64,000 nucleotides of DNA. It comes from an uncultured Ruminococcus sp. (GTDB taxonomy: Bacteria; Bacillota; Clostridia; Oscillospirales; Ruminococcaceae). A program made the translations under genes and the position numbers. The DNA lies in NCBI GenBank assembly GCA_949291125.1, contig CASEUJ010000018.1, positions 124,001-188,000 of the forward strand, written 5' to 3'. This document shows positions 1 to 7,699 of this stretch, in pieces. Under the pieces are notes generated by a model. The model made no database searches, was not told the origin of the DNA, and saw nothing but the letters and a program-made list of their open reading frames with translations. The stretch's first letter is position 1, and each line of letters starts with the position of its first letter.

Positions 1-2
1 CA

Positions 3-266
3 GAGACTAGCCAGATGGAGCGCATGGATCAGCTTGTGATCCGCAATGGTGGCAGCGACGCCGTCCGCGACTACCTTAACCGGTGGGAACACGGCGAGAG
101 CAGCATTGCTGTGTGGCTCATTGCCGGCGGTGTGGTGGTGATACTGGCGGCCGGTATCATAACGCTTGTGCTTATACGCCGCAATCACAATCGCATTCGA
201 CCCACAAGCCGCCATGCGCCGGAACGCGGCACACATGGATCTGCGAAAAAGCATCACAAACGATAA
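3..266 (+). CDS. C-terminal end of a membrane-anchored protein (partial)
   Basis: The reading frame is open to the left window edge, so the gene starts outside; the ATG at 15 lacks a ribosome binding site and is probably internal. About 87 residues are visible. A hydrophobic segment (AVWLIAGGVVVILAAGII, about residues 36-55 of the visible part) is followed by a short strongly basic tail rich in R, H and K. This is the pattern of a surface protein held by a C-terminal membrane helix with a cytoplasmic basic tail, as in the next gene, which also ends in a membrane segment. No domain can be recognised in the visible part. It ends 61 bp before the LRR gene and may be co-transcribed with it. Confidence 0.6.
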   Translation, partial: ETSQMERMDQLVIRNGGSDAVRDYLNRWEHGESSIAVWLIAGGVVVILAAGIITLVLIRRNHNRIRPTSRHAPERGTHGSAKKHHKR

Positions 267-327
267 TATTTGTGTAAAGCAACTCTAGTGCCGGTATCAT
301 ACCAATCCGGCGGAAAGGAAACAAAAC

Positions 328-2025
328 ATGAAGCAGAATAATCGTAGCATGGGAATGCTGCGAACCGGGATAGCTTTGCTGACCAGCATCTTGCTGACGG
401 GATTTTGTGCAGTGATGGCTGCGCCGGGTCTTGTCTGGGCAGAAGAGGAAAGCGAAAGCACCAATACTTTTGATGACGGCACGCTGACCTATACGATCCT
501 GAACAATACTGATGTTGCCGTAACGGCGTGCAGTGATGCGGCAACCCATGTCAGCATTATGCCAAAGATTGATGGCTATAATATTGTTTCGATCGGTGAA
601 GAGGCATTTGCACAATGCAGTTCGCTCCAAGCCATCACGATCCCGACCTCCGTCACAGAAATCGGAGATGCGGCATTTTACGGATGTACCAGCCTGACCT
701 CTATGACGATCCCGGACAGCGTGACAGAAATTCCGGCAGGATGCTTTTTCAACTGCACAGCGCTCACGGATCTGACGCTTGGCAACGACACCGTTTCGAT
801 CGGTGATATGGCATTTGGCTATTGTACTTCGCTCAAAGAAGTAACACTGCCAGAAAGCGTGGAAACGCTTGGCGATCAGGTGTTTTATTACTGTATTGCA
901 CTAGAAACGGCAGAGATCCCGGAAAATGTGACCGCTCTCGGCAACTATACATTCTATGGCTGTATGGGTATGACTGAATTTGTGATTCCTGCCACGCTCG
1001 AAGATATCGGCGCAATGACATTCATCGGCTGCCAGTCGCTCGAAACGATCCTTGTGCAGGACGGCAATCCGAATTATACGGTACAGGACAACACCCTATA
1101 TAATACCGACCAGACGATCCTCTACCTCTACCCTGCCGGACGCACGGATGCCGGATTTTCCATTCCAGACGGAACACTTGTGATCTATGCCGGCGCATTT
1201 TTCTCCGCCACACATCTCGAACAGGTGACATTCAACGATGATCTGCAATATATCGGCGAAATGGCTTTTGAATTTTGTACATCGCTCGATTCGGTCACGA
1301 TCCCGGAAACTGTAACAACCATTGGCACAACGGCTTTTTCTGACTGTACGGCGCTTTCCTCTGTGACATTTGCCGGTGCAGATGAAGAAGACGGCGGGGA
1401 AGGCGATGCGCTAGAGATCGGCGACTATGCATTCTTCTGCTGCGATGCACTTTCAGAAGTGCGTTTACCAAAACGTGTTTCTGCGATCGGTGACTATGCC
1501 TTTGGCTGCACTTCACCGGAAGAAGACGCAGAGGTAGATGAAGACGATGTGATCACAGTCAATTCCGATTCAGGCACAACGCTTGAAATCATAGCAGTAG
1601 ATGGCTTTGTGCTGCGGGGATTCACTGGCGCAGCATCGGACTATGTAGACAACTGTGAAGTTAAGGTGAATTTTGACTCCATCAACTTTGACTGGACAGC
1701 ATTCTTATTCTATGCCGGCGTGGCCGTTGTGATCGTGGTTGTCGTATTTGTGGCGGTACGTATTGTCAAACACAACATGCTGACTGCCGAAGAGCGTGCT
1801 CGCCGGAAAGAGCTGGCAGAAAAGCAGGCAGAAAAGGTCCGCCCGGACGACGGCTATCGCGGAATCCTCGAAGAAACGGATGCAGAAGATGATGAAGCAA
1901 CAGAACAAGTGGCATCCTATGAACAGACGCTGACACATGCGAGTCTCCACCAGATTGGGCACGCATCTGCGGTCGAAGATGACACAAAATCCGCAGCCGA
2001 TCCAGAAGAACAGACGAAAGAATAA
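328..2025 (+). CDS. BspA-like leucine-rich-repeat surface protein, membrane anchored
   Basis: A 565-residue protein. An N-terminal signal sequence (about 1-39) precedes a run of about ten LRR_5 (BspA/Treponema pallidum-type) repeats between about residues 85 and 395, seen as repeated IG..AF..C.SL..VTIP..V units. An acidic stretch interrupts the last repeats. A single transmembrane helix at about 456-478 is followed by a charged cytoplasmic tail of about 90 residues. The start has a GGAAAGGA site upstream. BspA-like proteins act in adhesion or binding at the cell surface; the ligand here is unknown. Unlike the two LRR proteins at 43.6-47 kb it has no dockerin, so it is tethered to the membrane, not to a scaffoldin. 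A strong terminator follows at 2056-2101. Confidence 0.85.
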   Translation: MKQNNRSMGMLRTGIALLTSILLTGFCAVMAAPGLVWAEEESESTNTFDDGTLTYTILNNTDVAVTACSDAATHVSIMPKIDGYNIVSIGEEAFAQCSSLQAITIPTSVTEIGDAAFYGCTSLTSMTIPDSVTEIPAGCFFNCTALTDLTLGNDTVSIGDMAFGYCTSLKEVTLPESVETLGDQVFYYCIALETAEIPENVTALGNYTFYGCMGMTEFVIPATLEDIGAMTFIGCQSLETILVQDGNPNYTVQDNTLYNTDQTILYLYPAGRTDAGFSIPDGTLVIYAGAFFSATHLEQVTFNDDLQYIGEMAFEFCTSLDSVTIPETVTTIGTTAFSDCTALSSVTFAGADEEDGGEGDALEIGDYAFFCCDALSEVRLPKRVSAIGDYAFGCTSPEEDAEVDEDDVITVNSDSGTTLEIIAVDGFVLRGFTGAASDYVDNCEVKVNFDSINFDWTAFLFYAGVAVVIVVVVFVAVRIVKHNMLTAEERARRKELAEKQAEKVRPDDGYRGILEETDAEDDEATEQVASYEQTLTHASLHQIGHASAVEDDTKSAADPEEQTKE

Positions 2026-2055
2026 CCACACATTCTCTTCAATTATAATAGCCAA

Positions 2056-2101
2056 GCCGCTGTACCTTATGATTCGTATAAAAGGTGCAGCGGCAGTTTT
2101 T
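2056..2101 (+). terminator. Rho-independent terminator after the LRR gene
   Basis: A 13-bp stem (GCCGCTGTACCTT pairs with AAGGTGCAGCGGC, one G-T pair) with a 13-base loop, followed by a run of T. It ends transcription of the LRR gene. Confidence 0.85.
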
Positions 2102-2114
2102 GTATGATTTTGGC

Positions 2115-2143
2115 TTGCAATCTATCTGAGATTATGGTATAAT
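2115..2143 (+). promoter_or_regulatory. Sigma-A promoter of the DtxR-family gene
   Basis: TTGCAA (2115-2120), 17-bp spacer, TATAAT (2138-2143). It lies between the upstream terminator and the regulator gene and should drive the regulator and the kinase after it. Confidence 0.8.
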
Positions 2144-2176
2144 GAAATACAAATTCGGACAACGGAGGAGATGCAT

Positions 2177-2578
2177 TTGAAAATCCAGAAATCTGCAGAA
2201 GATTATTTAGAAACCATCCTAATCTTGTATAATCGCAATGGAAGTGTTCACGCCGTTGATATTGCAAATCAAATGGAATTCTCCAAACCGAGCGTGAGTA
2301 TTGCCATGAAAAATCTGAGAGAAAACGGTCTGGTCGCCGTAGACGAATCAAACGCAATTACCCTAACAGATGCCGGGCGCAGGATTGCCGAAAAAATCTA
2401 TGAACGCCATCTGCTTCTGACCAGCTGGCTCGAAGCGCTCGGCGTTTCGCCGAAAACTGCCGCAGAGGATGCGTGCCGCATGGAACACGTCATCAGCGAA
2501 GAGAGTTTTACGGCAATGAAAGCACATGTTCAGCATATGCTTGTAAAATCCAATCAACCCATAGAAAAAGAGGAATAA
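2177..2578 (+). CDS. DtxR/MntR-family metal-dependent transcriptional regulator
   Basis: About 133 residues. It has an N-terminal winged helix (SAEDYLETI, then a helix-turn-helix at about residues 25-55) and a dimerisation/metal domain. Metal ligands of the family can be picked out: D and E of AEDYLE, H of ERHLLL, and C, E and H of ACRMEH. A Cys at this place is the DtxR/IdeR (iron) arrangement, where MntR has Glu. There is no C-terminal SH3-like domain, so the length is MntR-like. I chose TTG at 2177 as start because the GGAGGAG site directly abuts the ATG at 2171; TTG gives a normal spacer of about 6 bases. The kinase gene follows after 3 bp. Metal specificity and targets cannot be read from the sequence. 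Confidence 0.85.
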   Translation: MKIQKSAEDYLETILILYNRNGSVHAVDIANQMEFSKPSVSIAMKNLRENGLVAVDESNAITLTDAGRRIAEKIYERHLLLTSWLEALGVSPKTAAEDACRMEHVISEESFTAMKAHVQHMLVKSNQPIEKEE

Positions 2579-2581
2579 ACT

Positions 2582-3457
2582 ATGCTTAAACGAATTGTAA
2601 CCATCCAGGATATTTCCTGTTTCGGAAAATGTTCCCTGACGGTGGCATTGCCGCTGATTTCTGCCATGGGTGTGGAAACGGCTGTGATTCCGACAGCAGT
2701 GCTTTCTACCCACACCGGCGGATTTACCGGATATACGTTCCGCGACCTAACCACCGATATTCCGGAGATCACGGCGCACTGGAATAGCCTGAAGCTCCAC
2801 TTTGATGGTATCTACACTGGCTATCTCGGCTCACGCGAACAGGTGCAGATGGTGGCTGATTTTATTGACACCTTTGGCGAAGAAAACACCCGGATCGTGG
2901 TCGATCCTGTTATGGGCGACGCCGGAAAGCTCTATGCCGGATTCACGCCGGACTTTGCTTCCCAGATGCGCAAGCTTTGCGAAAAGGCAGATGTCATCGT
3001 CCCGAACCTCACGGAGGCAGCACTGCTGCTTGAACAGCCCTATATGGAAGCATATAAGGAAAAGGATATTACAACCTATCTGCGTGCGCTGACGGATCTC
3101 GGATGCCGTACGGCAGTGCTGACGGGCATCCGCTATGACAATACTCATCACGGTGCAGTTGCCTATGACAGAGAAACAGACACATTTTGCAGTGCATTCC
3201 GCAACCATGTCCCAAGAGCAATGCACGGCACGGGCGATGTCTTTTCAAGTGTACTGTCTGGTGCATTGGTGCGCGGGGCATCGATGGAACAGGCACTCTC
3301 CATCGCGGTCAACTTCACCGCAGACACCATGGAGACAACGCTGCCGGATCTTGAAACTCTGCCGCATGACCAGGCACCGTGGTATGGCGTGGAATTTGAA
3401 GCATGCATGGACAAGCTTGTGGCATATACCAGACAGATCACCACAGATACTGACTGA
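2582..3457 (+). CDS. pdxY: Pyridoxal/pyridoxamine kinase (PfkB/ribokinase-like fold)
   Basis: A 291-residue kinase that phosphorylates the 5' hydroxyl of B6 vitamers with ATP to feed the pyridoxal phosphate pool. The N-terminus (IQDISCFGKCSLT), the THTGG motif, the DPVMGD segment and the GTGDVFSS anion-hole/catalytic Asp motif near residue 218 mark the PdxY/PdxK family. It starts 3 bp after the DtxR-type gene and is probably co-transcribed. Whether it prefers pyridoxal, pyridoxamine or pyridoxine, or acts in hydroxymethylpyrimidine salvage, is not decidable here, so the symbol is by family only. A terminator follows. Confidence 0.85.
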   Translation: MLKRIVTIQDISCFGKCSLTVALPLISAMGVETAVIPTAVLSTHTGGFTGYTFRDLTTDIPEITAHWNSLKLHFDGIYTGYLGSREQVQMVADFIDTFGEENTRIVVDPVMGDAGKLYAGFTPDFASQMRKLCEKADVIVPNLTEAALLLEQPYMEAYKEKDITTYLRALTDLGCRTAVLTGIRYDNTHHGAVAYDRETDTFCSAFRNHVPRAMHGTGDVFSSVLSGALVRGASMEQALSIAVNFTADTMETTLPDLETLPHDQAPWYGVEFEACMDKLVAYTRQITTDTD

Positions 3458-3506
3458 TCCGCGATTTGCCACTCCCCCTAATCGGGAGTGCATGCAATGA
3501 TCAGAT

Positions 3507-3541
3507 AAAAAGCAGCCCTCTTTCCCAGACGGCTGCTTTTT
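3507..3541 (+). terminator. Rho-independent terminator after the kinase gene
   Basis: An 11-bp perfect stem (AAAAAGCAGCC with GGCTGCTTTTT) ending in a T run. A smaller ACTCCC/GGGAGT hairpin lies just upstream at about 3471-3490. Confidence 0.9.
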
Positions 3542-3621
3542 GCATAGGCAGCTATTCGGATTGTTTCCACTTAAAATGGGGAGGAGCTGTTGGAAAGATC
3601 GCACCATTTGCGAAAATTCTA

Positions 3622-3650
3622 TTGAAATTTTCAATGGCTTATGTTATAAT
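3622..3650 (+). promoter_or_regulatory. Sigma-A promoter with extended -10
   Basis: TTGAAA (3622-3627), 17-bp spacer, TATAAT (3645-3650) preceded by TG (ATGTTATAAT). It should drive the isomerase-like gene, nrdR and the two membrane-protein genes that overlap in series. Confidence 0.85.
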
Positions 3651-3695
3651 GATAGCAGGATCATGGGGAATATTGGTTCGAAAGGAGTGATCTGC

Positions 3696-4508
3696 ATGCT
3701 GCGTGCCGGCGTTTCGACGGCATGTCTTTATCCGCGTGTGGTCGAAGAAGCACTTTATGATCTGGCGCTTGCTGGCGTAGGACATGTTGAAATTTTCATC
3801 AACACCCATAGTGAGCTGCGCACCGGCTTTATCGATACACTTTCAAAACTCATGCGGCGATTTGAAATAACCTGTCATTCGCTGCATCCCTATACCGGTG
3901 AGATTGAGCCAATGATGCTCTTTTCCAATTATCCACGCCGCCTTGAAGATTATCTCGAATACTGCCGACTCTACTTTACGGCGATGCAGCGCCTTGGTGC
4001 AACAATCTTTGTGCTCCACGGCAATAAGGTTCCGGCTTCGTCCATGAACACGGCGCTCTATTTCGAACGTTTCCTGCGGCTTGTAGAGCTTGGAAAAAGC
4101 TATGGCATTACGGTGGCGCAGGAAAATGTCGCACGTTGTACCAGCGCGTCCCTTTCATTTCTCAAACAAATGCGCGATGCGCTCGGTAGTGATGCAAAAT
4201 TTGTTCTTGATATCAAACAAGCGGTACGTGCCGGCGAATCCCCAATGACAATGCTGCGTACCCTCGGCAGCAGCATTGTGCATGTCCACATCAGCGACCA
4301 CGGAGAATACGGCGACTGTCTGCCCATTGGAAAAGGCAGGTTTCAGGTCGATGCATTTTTGCAGGAACTCGCACGCGTCAGCCCGGATTGTTCTGTCATC
4401 CTGGAACTATACCGCAGCGGCTTTTCCGACCTGCCAGAGCTTGTAAGCAATTATACGCTGCTGCAAAGCCGGATCCGTGCAGCAGAGAAAGGGGCGAGCA
4501 AAACATGA
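3696..4508 (+). CDS. Sugar phosphate isomerase/epimerase-like TIM-barrel protein
   Basis: A 270-residue protein of the xylose isomerase-like TIM-barrel (AP endonuclease 2) superfamily. Supporting motifs are GHVEIFINT, CHSLHPY, FVLHGNK, ENV near the middle, VLDIKQA, HVHISDHGEYGDCLPIGKG and VILELYRS, which carry the His, Glu and Asp residues that usually bind the divalent metal. The start at 3696 is chosen because AAAGGAG lies 10 bases upstream. The substrate is unknown; endonuclease IV is less likely because the protein resembles the sugar epimerase branch. Its stop overlaps the nrdR start (ATGA), which implies translational coupling. Confidence 0.8.
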   Translation: MLRAGVSTACLYPRVVEEALYDLALAGVGHVEIFINTHSELRTGFIDTLSKLMRRFEITCHSLHPYTGEIEPMMLFSNYPRRLEDYLEYCRLYFTAMQRLGATIFVLHGNKVPASSMNTALYFERFLRLVELGKSYGITVAQENVARCTSASLSFLKQMRDALGSDAKFVLDIKQAVRAGESPMTMLRTLGSSIVHVHISDHGEYGDCLPIGKGRFQVDAFLQELARVSPDCSVILELYRSGFSDLPELVSNYTLLQSRIRAAEKGASKT

Positions 4509-5020
4509 ATTGTCCATATTGTGGGGAAGATGATACCCGCGTCATGGATTCACGTCCGACGGAAACTAAGATCCGCCGCCGCCGGGAATGTGCACGCTGT
4601 GGGAAGCGATTCACGACCTATGAAGTCGTAGAACGCCCACTTCTAATGGTACAAAAGCGCAACGGATCGTTCGAAGCATTTGATCGCGATAAGCTCATGA
4701 TCGGCATCCTAAACGCCATCAAAAAGCGTCCGGTGAGCGCAGAACAAATCGATGCGCTAATTGATCGCATGGAATCACAATATGCCAATGAAATGCGCAG
4801 CACTGTGACTTCTGTGGAGATCGGCAATGCGGTGATGGAACAGCTCAAGGCGATCGATGCCGTTTCATACATCCGATTCGCCTCTGTCTATCAGGATTTC
4901 ACAGATGTGGCTGGATTTATCGCGGCAATCAGTGCCCTCGATCCGCCGCCGTCCGAAAAATCCGTCTCAAAAAAACTTCAAACCAAAGGAGATCATAACT
5001 ATGTCAAAAAATCTGAATGA
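4505..5020 (+). CDS. nrdR: Transcriptional repressor NrdR
   Basis: A 171-residue zinc-ribbon plus ATP-cone protein that represses ribonucleotide reductase genes in response to dATP/ATP. The N-terminal zinc ribbon MNCPYCG...CARCGKRF supplies the CxxC pairs, followed by FTTYEVVE and the ATP cone (VQKRNGSFEAFDRDKL, about residues 47-137). The length is slightly above the usual 150 because of a Ser/Lys-rich tail. Start ATG overlaps the preceding stop. Its 3' end overlaps the next gene by 20 bp. No ribonucleotide reductase gene lies in the window. Confidence 0.95.
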   Translation: MNCPYCGEDDTRVMDSRPTETKIRRRRECARCGKRFTTYEVVERPLLMVQKRNGSFEAFDRDKLMIGILNAIKKRPVSAEQIDALIDRMESQYANEMRSTVTSVEIGNAVMEQLKAIDAVSYIRFASVYQDFTDVAGFIAAISALDPPPSEKSVSKKLQTKGDHNYVKKSE

Positions 5021-5381
5021 TTATCTGAACACACCCGATCAATCAACCATGTATGACACCCAAGACATCCAGAGCAATAAGATCTGGGCGGCGCTGTCAT
5101 ATGTGGGCATCTTATTTATTCTGCCACTTCTGGTCAATGGCGGAAGTTCGCGCTATGCCAAATACCACGCCAACCAGGGTTTTATCCTGTTTTTATTCAA
5201 CATCATTTGTATGGTTGCCGGTGCAGTGCTTGGCTGGATCCCAGTGGTTGGCGATATCATCTCGCTGGTGCTGCCGCTTGCGGTACTGGCACTAATGATC
5301 CTGGGTATCGTCAATGCTGCCACCGGCAAGGCAAAGGAACTGCCGTTTATCGGTGGGCTCTTACATGTCTTTGACAAATAA
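5001..5381 (+). CDS. DUF4870-like small membrane protein
   Basis: A 126-residue protein. A polar N-terminus (about 30 residues) precedes the KIWAALSYVGILFILPLLV segment, then YHANQGFILFLFN, and two or more further hydrophobic segments ending in GIVNAATGKAKELPFIG. This is the layout of DUF4870/Tic20-like proteins with three to four membrane helices, widespread in Clostridia and of unknown function. The start at 5001 has AAAGGAG at 4985-4991. The gene overlaps nrdR upstream and the next gene downstream by 17 bp, so these four genes form one tightly coupled unit. Confidence 0.8.
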   Translation: MSKNLNDYLNTPDQSTMYDTQDIQSNKIWAALSYVGILFILPLLVNGGSSRYAKYHANQGFILFLFNIICMVAGAVLGWIPVVGDIISLVLPLAVLALMILGIVNAATGKAKELPFIGGLLHVFDK

Positions 5382-6252
5382 ACCATTCAACTTTTTTGAC
5401 ACCAATCCGACAGACTATCTTGAATACGGCTTTGCATTTCGTGCCAGTTCTCTCTCGTGGGGACGTGCACGGCGACAGGCAGGCGCATCGATCCAGGCAG
5501 AAGAATCGGAGATTCGGCAGGCGGCGGAAGACCAGCTATATCTCTGTGAAAAGCTGCGCAAATGCGCTGCGGCGCTGATCGTGTTTGGCATTCTGATGAG
5601 CTTTCGCCTGCTTGCGGCGGTGCTAAAGGCAGATCGTCTCCCGTTTTTGCCGCTGGTGTATCTGCCAGTGATGATTGGTGTGTTGATGTTTCCTGCGACG
5701 CGTTGGTATGAAAAGCACTACAACCGGCAGTGGAAACAAAAGATGACGAAACTCTATTACGGCGCAATGCACCAAACCTACCGCAATTTCAGCAAACAGC
5801 GACAGGAGGCTGGCGTGCCGGAACAGTGCCCCCAGATTGATGTCCTTCACCATGAGACAACAGATTCGGATAACGGCGAAACCTGGTTTACCAATACGTC
5901 GCTTTCGATCTGGCGGCAGGAAGAGCAGCTGTGTCTAATGGACGACGAACGAGAACTCATCTGGAAAATTCCCATCCGCGCAATTCACGAAGCCGATCGC
6001 ATCGAACGGCGCGTCGGACTCGCACGATGGAATAAAGGTGATGGCCCGTTGCGCGGCTGGGTTACAAAAGATCGGGACGCAGAGATTATCACAGAGGACA
6101 CACCCTATGAAATTTATGGACTCACATACAACGCTTCTGGTACGCGCGTGACAATTCCGGCGTATTATCCGATCGAGATTGGCGGGGCAGCTGTGCCGCT
6201 TGTGCTGCTTGTGCCGGAATATGACATCGATGTTCTGCGGCGGACATTATGA
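5365..6252 (+). CDS. Membrane protein of unknown function
   Basis: A 295-residue protein that I do not recognise. An N-terminal cytoplasmic stretch (about 60 residues, basic and Ala-rich) is followed by two adjacent membrane segments (about residues 72-115) and a soluble C-terminal domain of about 170 residues rich in Trp, Glu and Arg. The tail resembles a beta-rich PH/YcxB-like sensor domain, but only loosely. The start at 5365 overlaps the upstream gene by 17 bp. It is the last gene of the nrdR unit. No clear terminator separates it from the convergent gene whose stop codon is 4 bp away. Confidence 0.6.
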   Translation: MSLTNKPFNFFDTNPTDYLEYGFAFRASSLSWGRARRQAGASIQAEESEIRQAAEDQLYLCEKLRKCAAALIVFGILMSFRLLAAVLKADRLPFLPLVYLPVMIGVLMFPATRWYEKHYNRQWKQKMTKLYYGAMHQTYRNFSKQRQEAGVPEQCPQIDVLHHETTDSDNGETWFTNTSLSIWRQEEQLCLMDDERELIWKIPIRAIHEADRIERRVGLARWNKGDGPLRGWVTKDRDAEIITEDTPYEIYGLTYNASGTRVTIPAYYPIEIGGAAVPLVLLVPEYDIDVLRRTL

Positions 6253-6256
6253 TCCT

Positions 6257-6700
6257 TTAGGGGTTATCTGACACCGTATACAATGTCTGTGTATCCCGGG
6301 TTATCGGGTCATATCGAATCGCACCGATCAGTTGATCCGTATCGCTCAGAAGCAGTTCTGTGCGCCATGTATCTACCCCATTGTCTTCCTGCGATGTAAA
6401 GGTATAGCGCGTTGCAGACTCTCCCAGATGCGTCATCAGCGGCAACCCTTGAGAATCTTGCATTGCGGCATATTCTTGATATGCGCCCTCTGCCGTGCCC
6501 GGGAGACGCACCGTTTCGGTCGCAATACAGACTGGTTCGGGAACGCCCTGTGCCTCTAAAAATGCAGCGCGTGCTGTCCCATCGGCAAGTACGATCGGCA
6601 CCGGTTCAGTATCTTTCTGCAGTGACACCAAACGACATAGCCATATACTTCCCAATGCAAACCCCAAAATTCCCAAAATCAATACGCCACGTCTTCCCAT
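6257..6700 (-). CDS. DUF4830-like exported or membrane-tethered protein
   Basis: A 147-residue protein with an N-terminal hydrophobic signal/anchor (GVLILGILGFALGSIWLC, residues 5-22) and an extracytoplasmic domain. The pattern (FLEAQGVPEP.....VRLP....GAYQEYAAMQDSQGLPL....G....RYTF, then LIGAIRYDP) matches what I remember of DUF4830, a small domain common in Ruminococcaceae. The function is unknown. It is convergent with the gene at 5365-6252 and divergent from the pseudouridine synthase gene. Confidence 0.65.
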   Translation of the reverse strand: MGRRGVLILGILGFALGSIWLCRLVSLQKDTEPVPIVLADGTARAAFLEAQGVPEPVCIATETVRLPGTAEGAYQEYAAMQDSQGLPLMTHLGESATRYTFTSQEDNGVDTWRTELLLSDTDQLIGAIRYDPITRDTQTLYTVSDNP

Positions 6701-6791
6701 GCCTGCATTTTCCTCCCCTACAGAATTTGTTGTGGTATGTATATGCGGACAAACCGGAAAACAGAACCGCCAGAAAGAGGTGATCCCCCTT

Positions 6792-7547
6792 ATGCGCTTA
6801 GATCAGTTTCTATCCGCCCGAACCATGTATACGCGCCGTCAGCTGCGCCAGATGATCCAGAATGGGGCAGTAACTGTCGACGACATAGTAGTCCGTCAGG
6901 CTGGTCAGACAATCCAGCCGCAGCGCCAGCGGATCTGCCTTGAAGGCAAACATGTGCCAGGAGATACTTATTTGTATATACTGCTCAATAAGCCCCGGGG
7001 CTATGTCTGTTCCGCACATGAACCGGGACAGCACATTGTCTTCGAACTGATACCGCCAGAACTGATGCGAAAAGATCTTCAACCCGTCGGTCGGCTTGAC
7101 AAAGACTCTACTGGCATGCTGCTTCTGACCGATGACGGCCAGCTCTCGCACCAGATCACCGCCGCACGCAGCCACGCAGAAAAGTATTACGTCATTGAGC
7201 TTGCTCGTCCATGGGAGTCGTTCTATGCACAGCGCTTTGCAGACGGCATTACCCTTGCCGATGGCGCACACTGTATACCGGCGAAGGCCGCATGCATTCC
7301 CGGGACAGAAAACAAAGTGCTCGTACAGCTCCATGAAGGGAAATATCATCAGGTGCGGCGCATGATGGCGGCGCTTGGCAATCATGTTCAATCGCTGCAG
7401 CGCATTGCCATTGGCGGACTGATTTTGCCCCCGGATCTGCCTTGCGGCGCATGCCGAAGGCTCGGTGATGAAGATATCCAAAAAATCTTGAAAAGTCGGA
7501 GCGATTTTGCAACCATGCTACAAATTCTAAAAAAAAGTTCGTCATAA
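6792..7547 (+). CDS. rsuA: RsuA-family 16S rRNA pseudouridine synthase
   Basis: A 251-residue enzyme that isomerises uridine to pseudouridine in rRNA (U516 of 16S rRNA in the E. coli relative). An N-terminal S4 RNA-binding domain (MRLDQFLSARTMYTRRQLRQ, residues 1-58) precedes the catalytic domain with LNKPRGYVCS, the catalytic-Asp motif VGRLDKDSTGMLLLT, and the C-terminal GKYHQVRRMMAALGNHV. The start at 6792 follows an AAAGAGGTGAT site. The rRNA position in this organism is inferred from family. The gene stands alone between a divergent gene and the ATPase promoter. Confidence 0.9.
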   Translation: MRLDQFLSARTMYTRRQLRQMIQNGAVTVDDIVVRQAGQTIQPQRQRICLEGKHVPGDTYLYILLNKPRGYVCSAHEPGQHIVFELIPPELMRKDLQPVGRLDKDSTGMLLLTDDGQLSHQITAARSHAEKYYVIELARPWESFYAQRFADGITLADGAHCIPAKAACIPGTENKVLVQLHEGKYHQVRRMMAALGNHVQSLQRIAIGGLILPPDLPCGACRRLGDEDIQKILKSRSDFATMLQILKKSSS

Positions 7548-7586
7548 TTGATAAATGTAACCGCAGAAATTTGGGCAATAAACGAC

Positions 7587-7615
7587 TTGAAAATTGTTTT
7601 ATAATTTGGTATGAT
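7587..7615 (+). promoter_or_regulatory. Sigma-A promoter of the sugar ABC ATPase gene
   Basis: TTGAAA (7587-7592), 17-bp spacer, TATGAT (7610-7615). The gene has its own promoter and terminator, so it is monocistronic. Confidence 0.8.
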
Positions 7616-7699
7616 TATATTGTCACCGAAAGCGGATCCGCATGAACCCCAATGCGATTCGCCGGATCGGAAAATCTGTTTTTAGGAGGAACTGCACGA

